A stretch of 64,000 bases of DNA from JALJPB01 sp963933115. Lineage in GTDB: Bacteria; Pseudomonadota; Gammaproteobacteria; Enterobacterales; Alteromonadaceae. Position 1 is the stretch's first letter; each line of letters begins with the position of its first letter. Location of the stretch: positions 52,815-116,814 of the forward strand of contig CAWVSL010000004.1 of assembly GCA_963933115.1 (NCBI GenBank). The letters are read 5' to 3'. The position numbers were made by a program, and so were the translations under genes. A model generated the notes under the pieces. The model was not told where the DNA came from and did no database searches. It saw only the letters and a program-made list of their open reading frames with translations. Of the stretch, positions 19,705 through 30,667 are shown one piece after another.

Positions 19705-19732
19705 AAAAAAGGTAGCTTTCGCTACCTTTTTT
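19705..19732 (-). terminator. Intrinsic terminator after gltA
   Basis: AAAAAAGGTAGC-TTTC-GCTACCTTTTTT, extended by further pairing of ATCATT and AATGAT on each side. Near-symmetrical, so it can work in both directions; only gltA (ending at 19759) needs it. Confidence 0.9.
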
Positions 19733-19758
19733 TAATGATTTTACTTTTTTATACGTAC

Positions 19759-21045
19759 TTATTTATTTTCTAACGGCGTAAACTCACGATTGATTTCACC
19801 AGTATATTTTTGACGAGGACGACCAATTTTTTGTCCCGGTTGGCTCAACATCTCATCCCAATGTGAAATCCAACCAACGGTACGTGACATTGCAAAAATC
19901 ACAGTAAACATACTTGTTGGAATACCAATCGCTTTTAAGATAATACCCGAATAAAAATCAACATTAGGGTAAAGTTTTTTCTCAATAAAATACGGGTCTT
20001 CTAAGGCTACTTTTTCTAACGCCATCGCTACGTCTAATAAAGGATCCTGGATACCAAGCTCTTTGAGGACTTGGTGACAAGTTTCTCGCATTACCGTCGC
20101 ACGTGGATCAAAGTTTTTATATACCCGATGACCGAAGCCCATTAGGCGGAATGAATCGTTTTTATCTTTAGCTTTATTGACATATTTCTCTACATGTTCA
20201 AGGCTGCCAATTTCTTCTAACATAGTTAAGCATGCTTCATTAGCACCACCATGTGCAGGCCCCCATAATGACGCTACACCCGCTGCTATACACGCATATG
20301 GGTTTGCACCTGAAGAACCGGCAAGACGAACAGTTGACGTTGATGCATTTTGTTCATGATCAGCGTGCAGAGTGAAAATTCTATCCATTGCGCTAGCAAT
20401 AATAGGGTTCACTTTATACTCTTCGGCTGGAACAGAAAACATCATATTAAGGAAGTTTTCTGCATAGCTAAGGTCATTTTTTGGGTAAACAAAAGGTTGA
20501 CCAATACTATATTTATAAGCCATTGCTGCAATAGTCGGCATTTTAGCAATTAAGCGATGTGCACTGCGCATGCGTTGAACAGGATCATCAATATCTAAAT
20601 CGCTGTGATAGAAAGACGACAAGGCACCAACAACAGCACAAAGCATAGCCATTGGATGTGCATTAGGGAGAAAACCTTGGAAAAAATGGGCGATTTTTTC
20701 ATGTATCATTGTATGGTTAGTGATGATTTTTTTGAATTCATCATATTGAGATTTTGTAGGTGCACCACCATTTAATAAAATGTAACAAACTTCTAAATAA
20801 TCTGCTTTTTTTGCAAGATCATCGATAGCATAGCCTCTATGCTGTAAAATACCTTTGCCACCATCAATATAAGTAATTGCAGACTCACAAGACGCAGTTG
20901 CCATAAAGCCAGGGTCATAAGTGAAGTAGCCTTTACCACCTAGTGTTCTGATATCAATGACATCGAGACCAGCGGTCCCTTTTAAAATAGGCAAGTCTAT
21001 AACTTCATTACCGTCGATACTCAGTGTGGCCTTAGATTCAGCCAT
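19759..21045 (-). CDS. gltA: Citrate synthase (type I, hexameric form)
   Basis: Condenses acetyl-CoA and oxaloacetate in the TCA cycle; 428 residues (E. coli 427). Catalytic residues are visible in the family motifs: His in [12 protein letters not shown], His in [14 protein letters not shown] and Asp in PNVDFYSG. The N-terminal extension containing [18 protein letters not shown] is typical of the NADH-sensitive gram-negative type. The gene is divergent from sdhCDAB with 485 bases between, the classic arrangement, so the two probably share regulatory sites in that gap. Confidence 0.98.
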   Translation of the reverse strand: MAESKATLSIDGNEVIDLPILKGTAGLDVIDIRTLGGKGYFTYDPGFMATASCESAITYIDGGKGILQHRGYAIDDLAKKADYLEVCYILLNGGAPTKSQYDEFKKIITNHTMIHEKIAHFFQGFLPNAHPMAMLCAVVGALSSFYHSDLDIDDPVQRMRSAHRLIAKMPTIAAMAYKYSIGQPFVYPKNDLSYAENFLNMMFSVPAEEYKVNPIIASAMDRIFTLHADHEQNASTSTVRLAGSSGANPYACIAAGVASLWGPAHGGANEACLTMLEEIGSLEHVEKYVNKAKDKNDSFRLMGFGHRVYKNFDPRATVMRETCHQVLKELGIQDPLLDVAMALEKVALEDPYFIEKKLYPNVDFYSGIILKAIGIPTSMFTVIFAMSRTVGWISHWDEMLSQPGQKIGRPRQKYTGEINREFTPLENK

Positions 21046-21530
21046 ATGTTTTATCCCCTATCAAATTGGTTTGCTGATTAAATTGAACAACTAATCAGTT
21101 TTTAACAATAAAAATCTGGAGGTAGTCTACTGCAAAATGATGCATAAAAGCTAATCGTATTATTGAACAATTGAGCTTTTGCTCAATAAAGTTGAATTGG
21201 TTGGTTAAAATCACCTCAAAATCTACTAGTTTATTAAGAGAATAGTTAGGAACTAAATTGTATTCTATCGCTATCAATTATATAATCCTCCAGTCAAATG
21301 AATGTTTTGTGTAATCGACTGCTTTACTCTTGTAATACATTCGATTTAGTCATTAGACTGACCATTATTATTTCGTCAATATTAATGAGTTTTTATTAAA
21401 ATATCAGTGTTCGTTTTGGGGATTATTTTTGGAATTACTTACAGTTAAATTTATTAATTAACGTCAACCGAAAATAATTTAAAGTTATAATAAAAGTTGA
21501 AAGCTCTTTGAGCTCTGTTAGGCAACAATT
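21046..21530. other. gltA / sdhC divergent control region
   Basis: 485 bases between two TCA-cycle operons. A perfect TATAAT lies at 21486-21491, about 40 bases before sdhC, with no good -35 partner, suggesting an activator-dependent promoter. A perfect seven-base-pair hairpin ATTGAGC-TTTT-GCTCAAT lies at 21170-21187 and would be in the gltA leader. A 60-codon minus-strand frame (21095-21277) has no ribosome binding site or family features and is not called. Confidence 0.5.
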
Positions 21531-21905
21531 GTGAAAAAACAACGTCCTGTAAATCTAGATCTAACTACAATAAAAATGCATCCTGCTGCAACGGCTTCTA
21601 TCTTACATCGTGTTTCGGGTGTAATTATGGTCTTTGCGATTGGTATTTTATTGTGGACACTCTCAATATCTTTATCTTCTGCTGAAGAATTTAACCAGCT
21701 CAAAGCATTAGTTGATGGTCTTTTCTTTAAATTTATTATGTTTGGCATACTCTCTGCTTTGGCTTATCACTTATTAGCAGGTGTTCGTCATTTGTTGATG
21801 GACTTAGGTCATTTTGAAGAACTAACTTCAGGCAATGTCACCGCTAAATTGGTGATGGCACTTTGGTTAGTAGTTTCTGCAGTAATAGGAGTTTGGTTAT
21901 GGTAG
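21531..21905 (+). CDS. sdhC: Succinate dehydrogenase cytochrome b556 subunit
   Basis: Membrane anchor of succinate dehydrogenase (complex II), binding haem b and quinone; 124 residues (E. coli 129). Starts with GTG, giving MKKQRPVNLDL, the family-typical N-terminus. Three membrane helices are apparent. HPAATASILHRVSGV near 21-35 contains the quinone-site Ser and Arg, and HLLAGVRHLLMDLG near 84-97 contains the haem-ligand His. Its stop overlaps the sdhD start by seven bases. Confidence 0.95.
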   Translation: MKKQRPVNLDLTTIKMHPAATASILHRVSGVIMVFAIGILLWTLSISLSSAEEFNQLKALVDGLFFKFIMFGILSALAYHLLAGVRHLLMDLGHFEELTSGNVTAKLVMALWLVVSAVIGVWLW

Positions 21906-22246
21906 ACAACGTAGCAACAGTAGGCCGTAATGGCGTACATGATTATCTTTTAGTAAGAGCTAGTGCAATTATTTTGACGCTATATACTTTATTTTTAGCT
22001 AGCTTTTTTATCACCACATCGACAGTAACGTTTGAAATTTGGCAAGCGTTCTTTGCGCAAATGTCTGTTAAAGTATTTACTTTATTGGCTTTGTTATCAC
22101 TTGTTGTTCATGCTTGGATTGGCGTTTGGCAGGTACTGTCTGACTATATCAAACCAGCATTCTTACGTGGTTCTTTACAATTTATATTTTCTGTTACCTT
22201 GCTAGCATATCTTGCTGCAGGCTTTATCACAGTGTGGGGTGTGTAA
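21899..22246 (+). CDS. sdhD: Succinate dehydrogenase membrane anchor subunit
   Basis: Second membrane anchor of complex II, 115 residues, the same as E. coli SdhD. I place the start at the ATG 21899-21901, preceded by AGGAG six bases upstream and giving MVDNVATVGRNGVHDYLLVRAS. A longer frame beginning at 21863 adds 12 residues that overlap sdhC without a ribosome binding site. Three membrane helices are present; the haem/quinone region is LVVHAWIGVWQVLSDYIK. The stop abuts the sdhA start codon directly. Confidence 0.94.
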   Translation: MVDNVATVGRNGVHDYLLVRASAIILTLYTLFLASFFITTSTVTFEIWQAFFAQMSVKVFTLLALLSLVVHAWIGVWQVLSDYIKPAFLRGSLQFIFSVTLLAYLAAGFITVWGV

Positions 22247-24016
22247 GTGAATAACGTTCCAGTTCGTGAATTTGACGCCATTGTTATTGGCGCAGGCGGT
22301 GCGGGTATGCGCGCTGCTCTATCTATTTCTGAGTCAGGTAAGTCTTGTGCCCTGATTTCTAAAGTTTTTCCTACTCGTTCTCATACGGTGTCTGCGCAAG
22401 GTGGTATCACCGTAGCGCTTGGTAATGCCCATGAAGACCATTGGGAACAGCATATGTATGATACTGTCAAAGGCTCTGATTATATCGGTGACCAAGACGC
22501 AATCGAATACATGTGTAAAACAGGTCCTGAGTCTATTATAGAATTAGAGAGAATGGGATTACCTTTTTCTCGCACCGAAGAAGGTAAAATTTACCAACGT
22601 CCATTTGGCGGCCAGTCAAAGAATTTTGGTGGTGAGCAAGCTGCCCGTACTGCCGCTGCTGCTGACCGAACAGGTCATGCGTTGTTGCATTGTTTATACC
22701 AACAAAACGTTAAAAACAAAACTAACGTTTACAGTGAATGGTATGCGTTAGATTTAGTCAAAAATAGTGACGGTGCTGTCGTCGGTACCACAGCCATTTG
22801 TATCGAAACGGGTGAGATTGTTTATTTTAAAGCCCGTGCAACTGTTCTCGCTACTGGCGGCGCCGGTCGCATATATGCTTCAACGACAAATGCACATATT
22901 AATACTGGCGACGGTGTTGGTATGTCAATTCGTGCAGGCATTCAAATGCAAGACATGGAAATGTGGCAGTTCCACCCAACAGGAATAGCCGGTGCAGGTA
23001 CACTTGTTACTGAAGGTTGTCGTGGTGAAGGTGGCTATTTGCTCAACAAAGATGGCGAACGCTTTATGGAACGTTATGCACCCAATGCTAAAGATTTAGC
23101 GGGTCGTGATGTTGTTGCTCGTTCAATGATGACAGAAATTCGTGAGGGTAGAGGCTTTGATGGTCCATTGGGTCCTCACCTCAAACTCAAGCTTGATCAT
23201 TTAGGTCGTGAAACGTTAGAGAAACGTTTGCCTGGTGTATGTGAGTTATCGAAAACATTTGCTCATGTTGATCCGGCTGAAGAGCCAATCCCTGTTATCC
23301 CTACCTGTCACTATCAAATGGGTGGTGTGCCTTGTAATGTTAATGGCCAAGCCCTTAATATAGCAGCTGATGGAAAAGAAACCATCGTTGAAGGTTTATT
23401 TGCTGTTGGTGAAATCGCTTGTGTATCTGTTCACGGCGCTAATCGTTTAGGAGGCAACTCATTACTTGATTTAGTCGTGTTTGGTCGCGCTGCAGGTAAG
23501 TTCCTAGGCACTTATCTTAATGATTCAGAGTTTGGTAAAGAAGCTTCAGCGTCTGATATGGAAGCTGCTCTTGCTAGAACCAACCGTTGGGAGTCTTCAA
23601 CGACGGGTGAAGAACCGGTCCAAATTCGTAAAGACTTACAGCAGTGTATGCAAATGAACTTCTCGGTATTCCGTGAAGGCGATGCTATGGCAGAAGGCAT
23701 GAAAGAGTTAACTGAAATTCGTGAACGTCTTAAAGTTGCTAAGCTATCTGACAAATCTTCAGAGTTTAATACTCAGCGTATAGAATGTTTAGAATTAGAT
23801 AACTTGATGGAAACTGCTTTTTGTACCGCTAAAGCGTCCAATTTCCGTAAAGAGTCTCGAGGAGCTCATGCTCGTCAAGACTTCACTGTTCGTGATGATG
23901 AAAATTGGTTATGTCACTCAATTTACTCTCCAGAAACGGAAGAAATGTCTAAGCGCGATGTGAATATGCAACCTGTCCACCGTGAAGCTTTCCCACCGAA
24001 AGCTCGTACTTACTAA
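22247..24016 (+). CDS. sdhA: Succinate dehydrogenase flavoprotein subunit
   Basis: Oxidises succinate to fumarate with covalent FAD; 589 residues (E. coli 588). Starts with GTG immediately after the sdhD stop. The FAD-binding [11 protein letters not shown] lies at about 16-26, and the flavin-linked His is His46 in [10 protein letters not shown]. Substrate-site motifs include [21 protein letters not shown] and the Arg in [13 protein letters not shown]. Translational coupling with sdhD is implied by the zero gap. Confidence 0.98.
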   Translation: MNNVPVREFDAIVIGAGGAGMRAALSISESGKSCALISKVFPTRSHTVSAQGGITVALGNAHEDHWEQHMYDTVKGSDYIGDQDAIEYMCKTGPESIIELERMGLPFSRTEEGKIYQRPFGGQSKNFGGEQAARTAAAADRTGHALLHCLYQQNVKNKTNVYSEWYALDLVKNSDGAVVGTTAICIETGEIVYFKARATVLATGGAGRIYASTTNAHINTGDGVGMSIRAGIQMQDMEMWQFHPTGIAGAGTLVTEGCRGEGGYLLNKDGERFMERYAPNAKDLAGRDVVARSMMTEIREGRGFDGPLGPHLKLKLDHLGRETLEKRLPGVCELSKTFAHVDPAEEPIPVIPTCHYQMGGVPCNVNGQALNIAADGKETIVEGLFAVGEIACVSVHGANRLGGNSLLDLVVFGRAAGKFLGTYLNDSEFGKEASASDMEAALARTNRWESSTTGEEPVQIRKDLQQCMQMNFSVFREGDAMAEGMKELTEIRERLKVAKLSDKSSEFNTQRIECLELDNLMETAFCTAKASNFRKESRGAHARQDFTVRDDENWLCHSIYSPETEEMSKRDVNMQPVHREAFPPKARTY

Positions 24017-24028
24017 GGAGTCGCTAAT

Positions 24029-24739
24029 ATGTTGCAAAAGTTCTCAATTTATCGTTACAACCCTGACGTTGATGACAAGCCTTACATGAAAGATTACTCG
24101 CTGGAAATTCCAGAAGGCTCTGACATGATGGTACTTGATGCTCTTATTCTTTTAAAAGAGAGAGACACTACTATCTCATTTCGCCGTTCATGTCGCGAAG
24201 GTGTCTGTGGTAGTGATGGTATGAATATTAATGGTAAAAATGGTTTAGCGTGTATTACACCTTTATCAGAGATTAAAAAAACCGTCATTGTTCTTCGCCC
24301 TTTACCTGGTTTACCTGTGGTACGTGATTTAATTATTGATATGACTCAGTTCTATAATCAATATGAAAAAATCAAACCCTATTTGATTAATGATGGTCGT
24401 AATCCACCGGCACGTGAACATCTTCAAACTATTGAAGAACGCGAAAAGCTTGATGGTTTATACGAGTGTATTTTATGCGCTTGTTGTTCAACGTCTTGCC
24501 CATCTTTCTGGTGGAATCCGGATAAGTTTGTCGGACCAGCAGGCTTATTGCACGCCTATCGTTTTTTAATTGATACCCGCGATACTGCAACAGAAGAAAG
24601 ATTAGATGGTTTACAAGATGCTTACAGTGTATTTCGTTGTCACGGAATAATGAACTGTGTTGATGTTTGTCCAAAAGGATTAAACCCAACAAAAGCTATT
24701 GGCCATATCAAGTCGATGTTATTAACACGAGCTGTGTAA
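24029..24739 (+). CDS. sdhB: Succinate dehydrogenase iron-sulfur subunit
   Basis: Passes electrons from FAD to quinone through three Fe-S centres; 236 residues (E. coli 238). The 2Fe-2S ligands are in RRSCREGVCGSDGMNING and the following Cys of GLACITP. The 4Fe-4S motif is CILCACCSTSCPSFWW and the 3Fe-4S site CHGIMNCVDVCPKGLNP. Ribosome binding site AAGGAG precedes the ATG. Last gene of sdhCDAB, 188 bases before sucA. Confidence 0.98.
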   Translation: MLQKFSIYRYNPDVDDKPYMKDYSLEIPEGSDMMVLDALILLKERDTTISFRRSCREGVCGSDGMNINGKNGLACITPLSEIKKTVIVLRPLPGLPVVRDLIIDMTQFYNQYEKIKPYLINDGRNPPAREHLQTIEEREKLDGLYECILCACCSTSCPSFWWNPDKFVGPAGLLHAYRFLIDTRDTATEERLDGLQDAYSVFRCHGIMNCVDVCPKGLNPTKAIGHIKSMLLTRAV

Positions 24740-24851
24740 GCAACCTTTAGTAAAGTATAAAATCGATAGCCGGATGGAATAAAATTCATTCTGTTATTGA
24801 TTTCTCTACGAAAAGTGTAGTAGTTTGTGTTTCTATTTTTTAGAGGGTAAC

Positions 24852-24908
24852 AGTTTAGCAAAGTATAATAATACTCAGCTTCAACGTTACATTTTTTTTT
24901 GCTAAACT
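24852..24908 (+). promoter_or_regulatory. Inverted repeat in the sucA leader
   Basis: AGTTTAGCAAA (24852-24862) and its exact complement TTTGCTAAACT (24898-24908) are 35 bases apart and end six bases before the sucA Shine-Dalgarno AAAGGA (24914-24919). A TATAAT (24864-24869) lies in the loop. It could be an mRNA hairpin controlling sucA translation or 3' end processing of sdhB, or a dyad around a promoter. Confidence 0.45.
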
Positions 24909-24927
24909 CCAGCAAAGGAACAGGGCA

Positions 24928-27732
24928 ATGCCAGAAGGTATAATGAAGGCTTGGCTAGAGTCTTCTCATTTGAACGGTGCAAACATCGTTTACATTGAAG
25001 AATTGTACGAATCATATCTAGATAATTCACAGTCTGTGTCAGCAGAGTGGCGTGAGTTATTTCAAAATCTTCCTAAAATTGAAGGTACTTCAGTTGAATA
25101 TCATCACAGCGCTATTCGTGATGAATTCAGAGAACTTGCAAAACAACCGTATCGACATATTGTCACCTCTGGTGGTGGAGATACCAAGCAAGTCAAAGTA
25201 TTACAACTGATCAATGCTTTTAGATTTAGAGGTCATCAAAACGCTAATTTAGATCCCCTTGGTTTATTGCAACGCGATAAAATTCGCGATTTACAATTAT
25301 CTCACCATGATCTTTCTGAGAACGATTTTGATAAAGAATTTAATGTCGGTTCATTTGCTGTAGGGCAAGATTCAATGAACTTAGGTAACATCTATAAAGC
25401 GCTTAAAACCACCTATTGTGGTTCTATTGGTGCCGAATATATGCATATTACTGATACAGAAGAAAAGCGCTGGCTTCAACAGCGTTTAGAGTCAGTTCAG
25501 TCAAAAGCTAAGTTATCTAACGATGAAAAAGTTGAACTGTTAAATGGCTTAATTGCTGCCGATGGTTTAGAAAAATACTTAGGAGCTAAATTTCCTGGCG
25601 CTAAACGGTTCTCTTTAGAGGGTGGCGATGCACTTGTTCCTTTGCTTAAAGCACTTATAACGCGAGCAGGTGTTCATGGCAGTAAAGAAGTCGTTATTGG
25701 TATGGCTCACCGGGGGCGTTTAAATGTCCTGGTTAATGTTATGGGTAAAAACCCCTTAAAATTATTTGATGAATTTGCTGGTAAACATAATGAAATTTTA
25801 AGTTCTGGTGATGTTAAATATCACCAAGGCTATTCATCTGATTTTGTTACCCCTGGTGGCAATGTTCATTTAGCTTTAGCGTTTAATCCATCACATCTAG
25901 AAATTGTTAACCCTGTGGTTATTGGTTCTGTACGAGCCAGACTGGACCGTCGTGGTGATGATCAAGGTGATCTAGTTTTACCTATCACTATTCATGGTGA
26001 TGCTGCTATTGCTGGTCAAGGTGTCGTCCAAGAAACCTTTAATATGTCTCAAGTTAATGCATTTAAAGTGGGTGGTACCATTCGCGTGGTAGTTAATAAT
26101 CAGGTTGGCTTTACCACCTCTAGACAAGAAGACTCTCGAAGTGGTGAATATTGTACAGATATTGCTAAAATGGTTCAGGCACCAATTTTACATGTCAATG
26201 GTGACGATCCAGAAGCCGTAATCTTAACTACCCAAATTGCTCTTGACTACCGCAATAAATTCAAACGTGATGTTGTTATTGATCTTGTTTGTTATCGTCG
26301 TCATGGTCATAACGAAGCTGATGAGCCAAATGCAACTCAGCCTTTGATGTATCAAAAAATAAAAGTTCATCCGACAACTCGTCAACTATACGCAGATCAA
26401 TTAATTAATGAAGGTTCTTTAACCCAAATTAAAGCCGATGAACTTACCGCTTACTATCGTAAGTTACTCGATGAAGGCCAGTGTACTGTTAGTCAATGGC
26501 GTCCAATGACAGAGCATTCGGTCGATTGGTCTCCTTATCTTGGTCATAACTGGGATGATGATTACGAGAAAGAAATTTCTGTCGAAAAATTGAAAGAGTA
26601 TGCAAGTAAGATATCAACTTACCCTGATGATCATCCTATTCAAGCCCGCGTTAAAAAAATCTATGATGATCGCGCTAAAATGGCTAATGGTGAAAAACTA
26701 TTGGATTGGGGGATGGCGGAGAATTTAGCTTATGCCTCTATTGTTGATCTAGGTAAACGTGTCCGTCTTACTGGCCAAGATTCTGGCCGTGGTACTTTCT
26801 TTCACCGTCATGCGGTTTTATATAATCAAAAGGATGCGAGTACTTATTTACCACTACAAAACATCAGGGAAGGACAAGGTCCTTTTGATGTTCACGACTC
26901 GGTATTATCTGAAGTATCAGTACTTGCTTTTGAATATGGTTATACCACAGCAGAGCCTTCAGGCTTAACTCTTTGGGAAGCACAATTTGGCGACTTCGCA
27001 AATTGTGCACAAGTTGTTTTTGATCAATTTGTTAGTTCGGGTGAACAAAAGTGGGGGCGTCTATGTGGCTTAACTTTATTGTTACCTCATGGTTATGAAG
27101 GTCAAGGACCCGAACATTCTTCTGCTAGGTTAGAACGTTTCTTACAACTATGTGCCGATTATAATATGCAAGTCTGTGTGCCATCTACGCCTGCACAAGT
27201 CTTTAATATGTTACGGAGACAAGTTATTCGTCCAATGCGTCGTCCACTTATTGTTATGTCACCAAAATCTTTACTGCGCCATCCTTTAGCTGTTTCTTCG
27301 TTAGAAGAGCTCTCTACGGGTGAGTTTAAAAATGTTATTGGTGAAATTGATGAGCTAGATGCAAAAATGGTTGAACGCGTAGTATTTTGTAGTGGCAAGG
27401 TTTACTACGAATTACTTGAGAAACGCCGTAAGAATGAGCAATTTAATGTTGCCATCATTCGTATCGAACAACTATATCCATTCCCAGAGAAAGAGCTTCA
27501 AGACGCGTTGGCAGATTTTCAACACGTGAAGCAATTTATTTGGTGTCAGGAAGAACCGCAAAATCAAGGTGCTTGGTATTGTTCTCAGCACCATTTTAGA
27601 GCGGCTATTCCTAAAGGTACTTATTTGTCATATGCAGGCCGAAAGGCTTCAGCAGCTCCAGCTGTTGGTTATATGTCAGTTCATGTTAAAGAGCAACAAG
27701 CGTTAGTTAATGAAGCGCTAAATGTTGATTAA
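24928..27732 (+). CDS. sucA: 2-oxoglutarate dehydrogenase E1 component
   Basis: Thiamine diphosphate-dependent decarboxylase of the 2-oxoglutarate dehydrogenase complex; 934 residues (E. coli 933). The N-terminus (SSHLNGANIVYIEELYESYL) matches the segment that docks on E2. The active-site regions HRGRLNVLVN, GDAAIAGQGVVQETFNMSQ and the cofactor motif with NNQVGFTTS are present. The C-terminal half has the transketolase-like GHGYEGQGPEHSSARLERFL. The ATG has AAAGGA upstream. It belongs to sucAB and is co-directional with sdhCDAB. Confidence 0.98.
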   Translation: MPEGIMKAWLESSHLNGANIVYIEELYESYLDNSQSVSAEWRELFQNLPKIEGTSVEYHHSAIRDEFRELAKQPYRHIVTSGGGDTKQVKVLQLINAFRFRGHQNANLDPLGLLQRDKIRDLQLSHHDLSENDFDKEFNVGSFAVGQDSMNLGNIYKALKTTYCGSIGAEYMHITDTEEKRWLQQRLESVQSKAKLSNDEKVELLNGLIAADGLEKYLGAKFPGAKRFSLEGGDALVPLLKALITRAGVHGSKEVVIGMAHRGRLNVLVNVMGKNPLKLFDEFAGKHNEILSSGDVKYHQGYSSDFVTPGGNVHLALAFNPSHLEIVNPVVIGSVRARLDRRGDDQGDLVLPITIHGDAAIAGQGVVQETFNMSQVNAFKVGGTIRVVVNNQVGFTTSRQEDSRSGEYCTDIAKMVQAPILHVNGDDPEAVILTTQIALDYRNKFKRDVVIDLVCYRRHGHNEADEPNATQPLMYQKIKVHPTTRQLYADQLINEGSLTQIKADELTAYYRKLLDEGQCTVSQWRPMTEHSVDWSPYLGHNWDDDYEKEISVEKLKEYASKISTYPDDHPIQARVKKIYDDRAKMANGEKLLDWGMAENLAYASIVDLGKRVRLTGQDSGRGTFFHRHAVLYNQKDASTYLPLQNIREGQGPFDVHDSVLSEVSVLAFEYGYTTAEPSGLTLWEAQFGDFANCAQVVFDQFVSSGEQKWGRLCGLTLLLPHGYEGQGPEHSSARLERFLQLCADYNMQVCVPSTPAQVFNMLRRQVIRPMRRPLIVMSPKSLLRHPLAVSSLEELSTGEFKNVIGEIDELDAKMVERVVFCSGKVYYELLEKRRKNEQFNVAIIRIEQLYPFPEKELQDALADFQHVKQFIWCQEEPQNQGAWYCSQHHFRAAIPKGTYLSYAGRKASAAPAVGYMSVHVKEQQALVNEALNVD

Positions 27733-27795
27733 CTACGTTTAAGCTTAGCTAAATCAATAGCTGAGCGTTTAAGATTGTGAGTAAGGAATAAATAG

Positions 27796-29286
27796 ATGAC
27801 AACCGAAATAAAGGTTCCAGTTTTACCCGAGTCAGTTGCTGATGCAACTATCGCTACTTGGCACGTAAAAGTAGGCGATAAAGTTAGCCGTGATCAAAAT
27901 CTTGTTGATATCGAAACAGATAAAGTTGTACTAGAAGTTGTTGCGACAGCTGATGGTGTGATGACCGACATTAGTCAAGAAGAAGGGGCAACTGTTCTAG
28001 GTGAACAAGTTATTGCTATTCTTAGTGAAGGTGCTATTGCAGCAGCAAACACTCCGAAAGCAAATGTGCCTGAAGCTACATCATCTAGTGCAGTTAAGGT
28101 TATTGATATTGTGGTTCCGGTATTACCAGAGTCTGTTGCTGACGCTACTGTTGCAACATGGCATGTGGCAGAAGGCGATACAGTTTCAGTTGACCAACAC
28201 TTAGTTGATATTGAAACCGACAAAGTGGTACTAGAAGTTGTTGCTCAAGACAACGGCGTGATTGGTAAGATTAACCACGTTGAAGGTGATACCGTTCTAG
28301 GCAGCCAGAAAATTGGTGAGCTCAACGCGGGTGCAAGTGCTCCAGCAGCCACGGCTTCACAAGAAGAAGCCATCGGCGGTGATGAACTTGCCAGTCCCTC
28401 GGTACGTCGTTTAATGACTGAAAAAGGCTTAACAGCAACTGAAGTTAAAGGGTCAGGCAAAGGCGGACGTATTTCTAAAGAAGATGTTGAAGCAGCATTG
28501 GCTAATAAAACATCAGCTTCCACTGCCGCTAAAGTTCAGGTTGCTCAAGTATCTGCTCCTACAGCACCGGCTGAAACGCTTGGTGAACGCAGTCAAAAAC
28601 GTGTACCTATGACGCGTTTACGTAAAACTATTGCGACTCGTTTATTAGAAGCAAAGAATTCTACGGCGATGTTAACAACTTTTAATGAAGTTAACATGAA
28701 ACCGATTATGGACCTACGTAAGCAATATAAAGATTTATTTGAAAAAACACATGATACACGTCTTGGTTTTATGTCTTTTTATGTTAAAGCGGTAACTGAA
28801 GCGTTAAAGCGCTTTCCAGGTGTAAACGCTTCAATTGACGGTGATGAAATTGTCTATCATAACTTTTTCGATATCTCTATTGCTGTATCCACACCTCGTG
28901 GTTTAGTTACACCGGTATTACGTGATACTGATCAACTAGGCATGGCGGCTATTGAAAATGGTATTCGTGGTTTAGCTATTAAAGGCCGTGATGGTAAACT
29001 ATCAATTGCTGACATGACCGGTGGTAATTTCACTATTACTAATGGTGGTGTATTTGGTTCATTGTTATCAACACCTATTTTAAACCTACCTCAAGCGGCT
29101 ATTTTGGGTATGCATAAAATCCAAGATAGACCGATGGCAGTAGATGGTAAGGTTGAAATATTACCGATGATGTATTTAGCCTTATCTTATGATCATCGCT
29201 TAATCGATGGTAAAGAGTCTGTTGGTTTCTTAGTCACGATTAAAGAGTTGTTAGAAGACCCGACACGTTTATTACTTGATGTTTAA
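27796..29286 (+). CDS. sucB: Dihydrolipoyl succinyltransferase (E2) with two lipoyl domains
   Basis: Core enzyme of the 2-oxoglutarate dehydrogenase complex; 496 residues against 405 in E. coli. The extra length is a second lipoyl domain: residues about 5-75 and 105-175 are about 70% identical by eye, each with an ETDKVVLEV lipoylation site (Lys43 and Lys143). A subunit-binding domain (about 196-235, [13 protein letters not shown]) and the catalytic domain (about 266-496) follow, with His467 and Asp471 in [11 protein letters not shown] flexible Ala/Thr/Pro-rich linker joins the parts. The gene lies 63 bases after sucA; no E3 gene is in this window. Confidence 0.97.
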   Translation: MTTEIKVPVLPESVADATIATWHVKVGDKVSRDQNLVDIETDKVVLEVVATADGVMTDISQEEGATVLGEQVIAILSEGAIAAANTPKANVPEATSSSAVKVIDIVVPVLPESVADATVATWHVAEGDTVSVDQHLVDIETDKVVLEVVAQDNGVIGKINHVEGDTVLGSQKIGELNAGASAPAATASQEEAIGGDELASPSVRRLMTEKGLTATEVKGSGKGGRISKEDVEAALANKTSASTAAKVQVAQVSAPTAPAETLGERSQKRVPMTRLRKTIATRLLEAKNSTAMLTTFNEVNMKPIMDLRKQYKDLFEKTHDTRLGFMSFYVKAVTEALKRFPGVNASIDGDEIVYHNFFDISIAVSTPRGLVTPVLRDTDQLGMAAIENGIRGLAIKGRDGKLSIADMTGGNFTITNGGVFGSLLSTPILNLPQAAILGMHKIQDRPMAVDGKVEILPMMYLALSYDHRLIDGKESVGFLVTIKELLEDPTRLLLDV

Positions 29287-29500
29287 TATAAATATTTAAG
29301 TAAATAGCATCAAAAATGCGTTGATTTAAAATACAAATATAACGACTTAGACTATAGTATTAGCTCTTTTGACTACCGTCACTAGGGCTTTTGTAATATA
29401 CTTCGTCAACTTTTCATTGGCCATTGTTTTATTTTATTATTTATTGAACAGATAATGAAAAAACGATGGCTTTCATTTACAGATAAATGGATAAAACACC

Positions 29501-30667
29501 ATGAATTTGCATGAATATCAAGCGAAACAATTATTCGCTGAATATGGTTTACCAGTTTCTGAAGGTTTCGCTTGCGATACACCTCAAGAAGCTGCCGAAG
29601 CGGCTGATAAAATCGGCGGCAGTATGTGGGTAGTTAAATGCCAAGTCCACGCTGGTGGTCGCGGTAAAGCTGGCGGTGTTAAGCTAGTTAAATCTAAAGA
29701 AGAGATTAAAGCATTTGCCCAACATTGGTTAGGTCAAAACTTAGTCACTTATCAAACAGATGAATTAGGTCAGCCAGTAACTAAAATTTTAGTTGAGAGC
29801 TGTACCGATATCGCCAATGAATTATACCTTGGTGCTGTAGTCGACCGTGCATCACAAAAAGTGGTTTTCATGGCGTCTACTGAAGGTGGTGTTGAAATTG
29901 AAACTGTTGCTGAAGAAACTCCAGAGTTAATTCATAAAGCAGTAATCGATCCTCTTGTCGGTCCACAGGCTTACCAAGCACGTGAACTAGGTTTCAAATT
30001 AGGTTTGAACCCTACTCAAATGAAGCAGTTTGTTAAGATCTTTATGGGTCTTGGTAAAATGTTCACTGATTTCGATTTTGCGTTATTGGAAATTAACCCA
30101 TTAGTTATTACTGATGAGGGTAATCTTCATTGTTTAGACGGAAAAATTGGTATCGATGGTAATGCGTTATATCGTCAACCTAAAATCCGTACTTTCCATG
30201 ATCCATCTCAAGAAGATGAACGTGAAGCACAAGCAGCACATTGGGAACTTAACTACGTAGCCTTAGACGGTAACGTTGGTTGTATGGTTAACGGAGCTGG
30301 TCTTGCAATGGGAACGATGGATATCGTTAACTTGCATGGTGGTAAGCCGGCTAATTTCCTTGATGTTGGCGGCGGAGCAACGAAAGAACGTGTTGCTGAA
30401 GCATTCAAAATCATCCTTAGTGACGAAAATGTATCAGCTGTTTTAGTTAATATTTTTGGTGGTATCGTTCGTTGTGACATGATTGCTGAAGGTATTATCG
30501 CTGCTGTTAAAGAAGTAGGCGTTAAAGTACCCGTTGTTGTTCGTCTTGAAGGTACTAACGCTGAAGCGGGTCGTGCAGTATTAGCAACATCTGATGTTAA
30601 CATCATTGCTGCTGAATCATTAACGGACGCAGCACTTAAAGTTGTTGCCGCTGCGGAGAGCAAATAA
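29501..30667 (+). CDS. sucC: Succinyl-CoA synthetase beta subunit (ADP-forming)
   Basis: Makes succinate and ATP from succinyl-CoA with SucD; 388 residues, identical to the E. coli length. The ATP-grasp domain starts [35 protein letters not shown] is the nucleotide-binding loop, and the C-terminal CoA-ligase domain has [13 protein letters not shown] and [16 protein letters not shown] 214-base gap separates it from sucB and may hold a separate promoter or a weak attenuator. The stop overlaps the sucD start by one base. Confidence 0.98.
   Translation: MNLHEYQAKQLFAEYGLPVSEGFACDTPQEAAEAADKIGGSMWVVKCQVHAGGRGKAGGVKLVKSKEEIKAFAQHWLGQNLVTYQTDELGQPVTKILVESCTDIANELYLGAVVDRASQKVVFMASTEGGVEIETVAEETPELIHKAVIDPLVGPQAYQARELGFKLGLNPTQMKQFVKIFMGLGKMFTDFDFALLEINPLVITDEGNLHCLDGKIGIDGNALYRQPKIRTFHDPSQEDEREAQAAHWELNYVALDGNVGCMVNGAGLAMGTMDIVNLHGGKPANFLDVGGGATKERVAEAFKIILSDENVSAVLVNIFGGIVRCDMIAEGIIAAVKEVGVKVPVVVRLEGTNAEAGRAVLATSDVNIIAAESLTDAALKVVAAAESK

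Noticed and set aside
21095..21277. Minus-strand 60-codon frame between gltA and sdhC
   Set aside because: No ribosome binding site, no domain, and it would occupy the gltA leader on the same strand. Low-complexity AT-rich DNA gives such frames by chance.
29287..29500. Possible attenuator between sucB and sucC (AGCTC...GGGCTTTTG)
   Set aside because: The pairing is weak with an internal loop and a short T run; I could not separate it from chance.
30253..30663. Long minus-strand frame of 136 codons inside sucC
   Set aside because: Antisense shadow of sucC caused by codon bias; the plus-strand gene is unambiguous.
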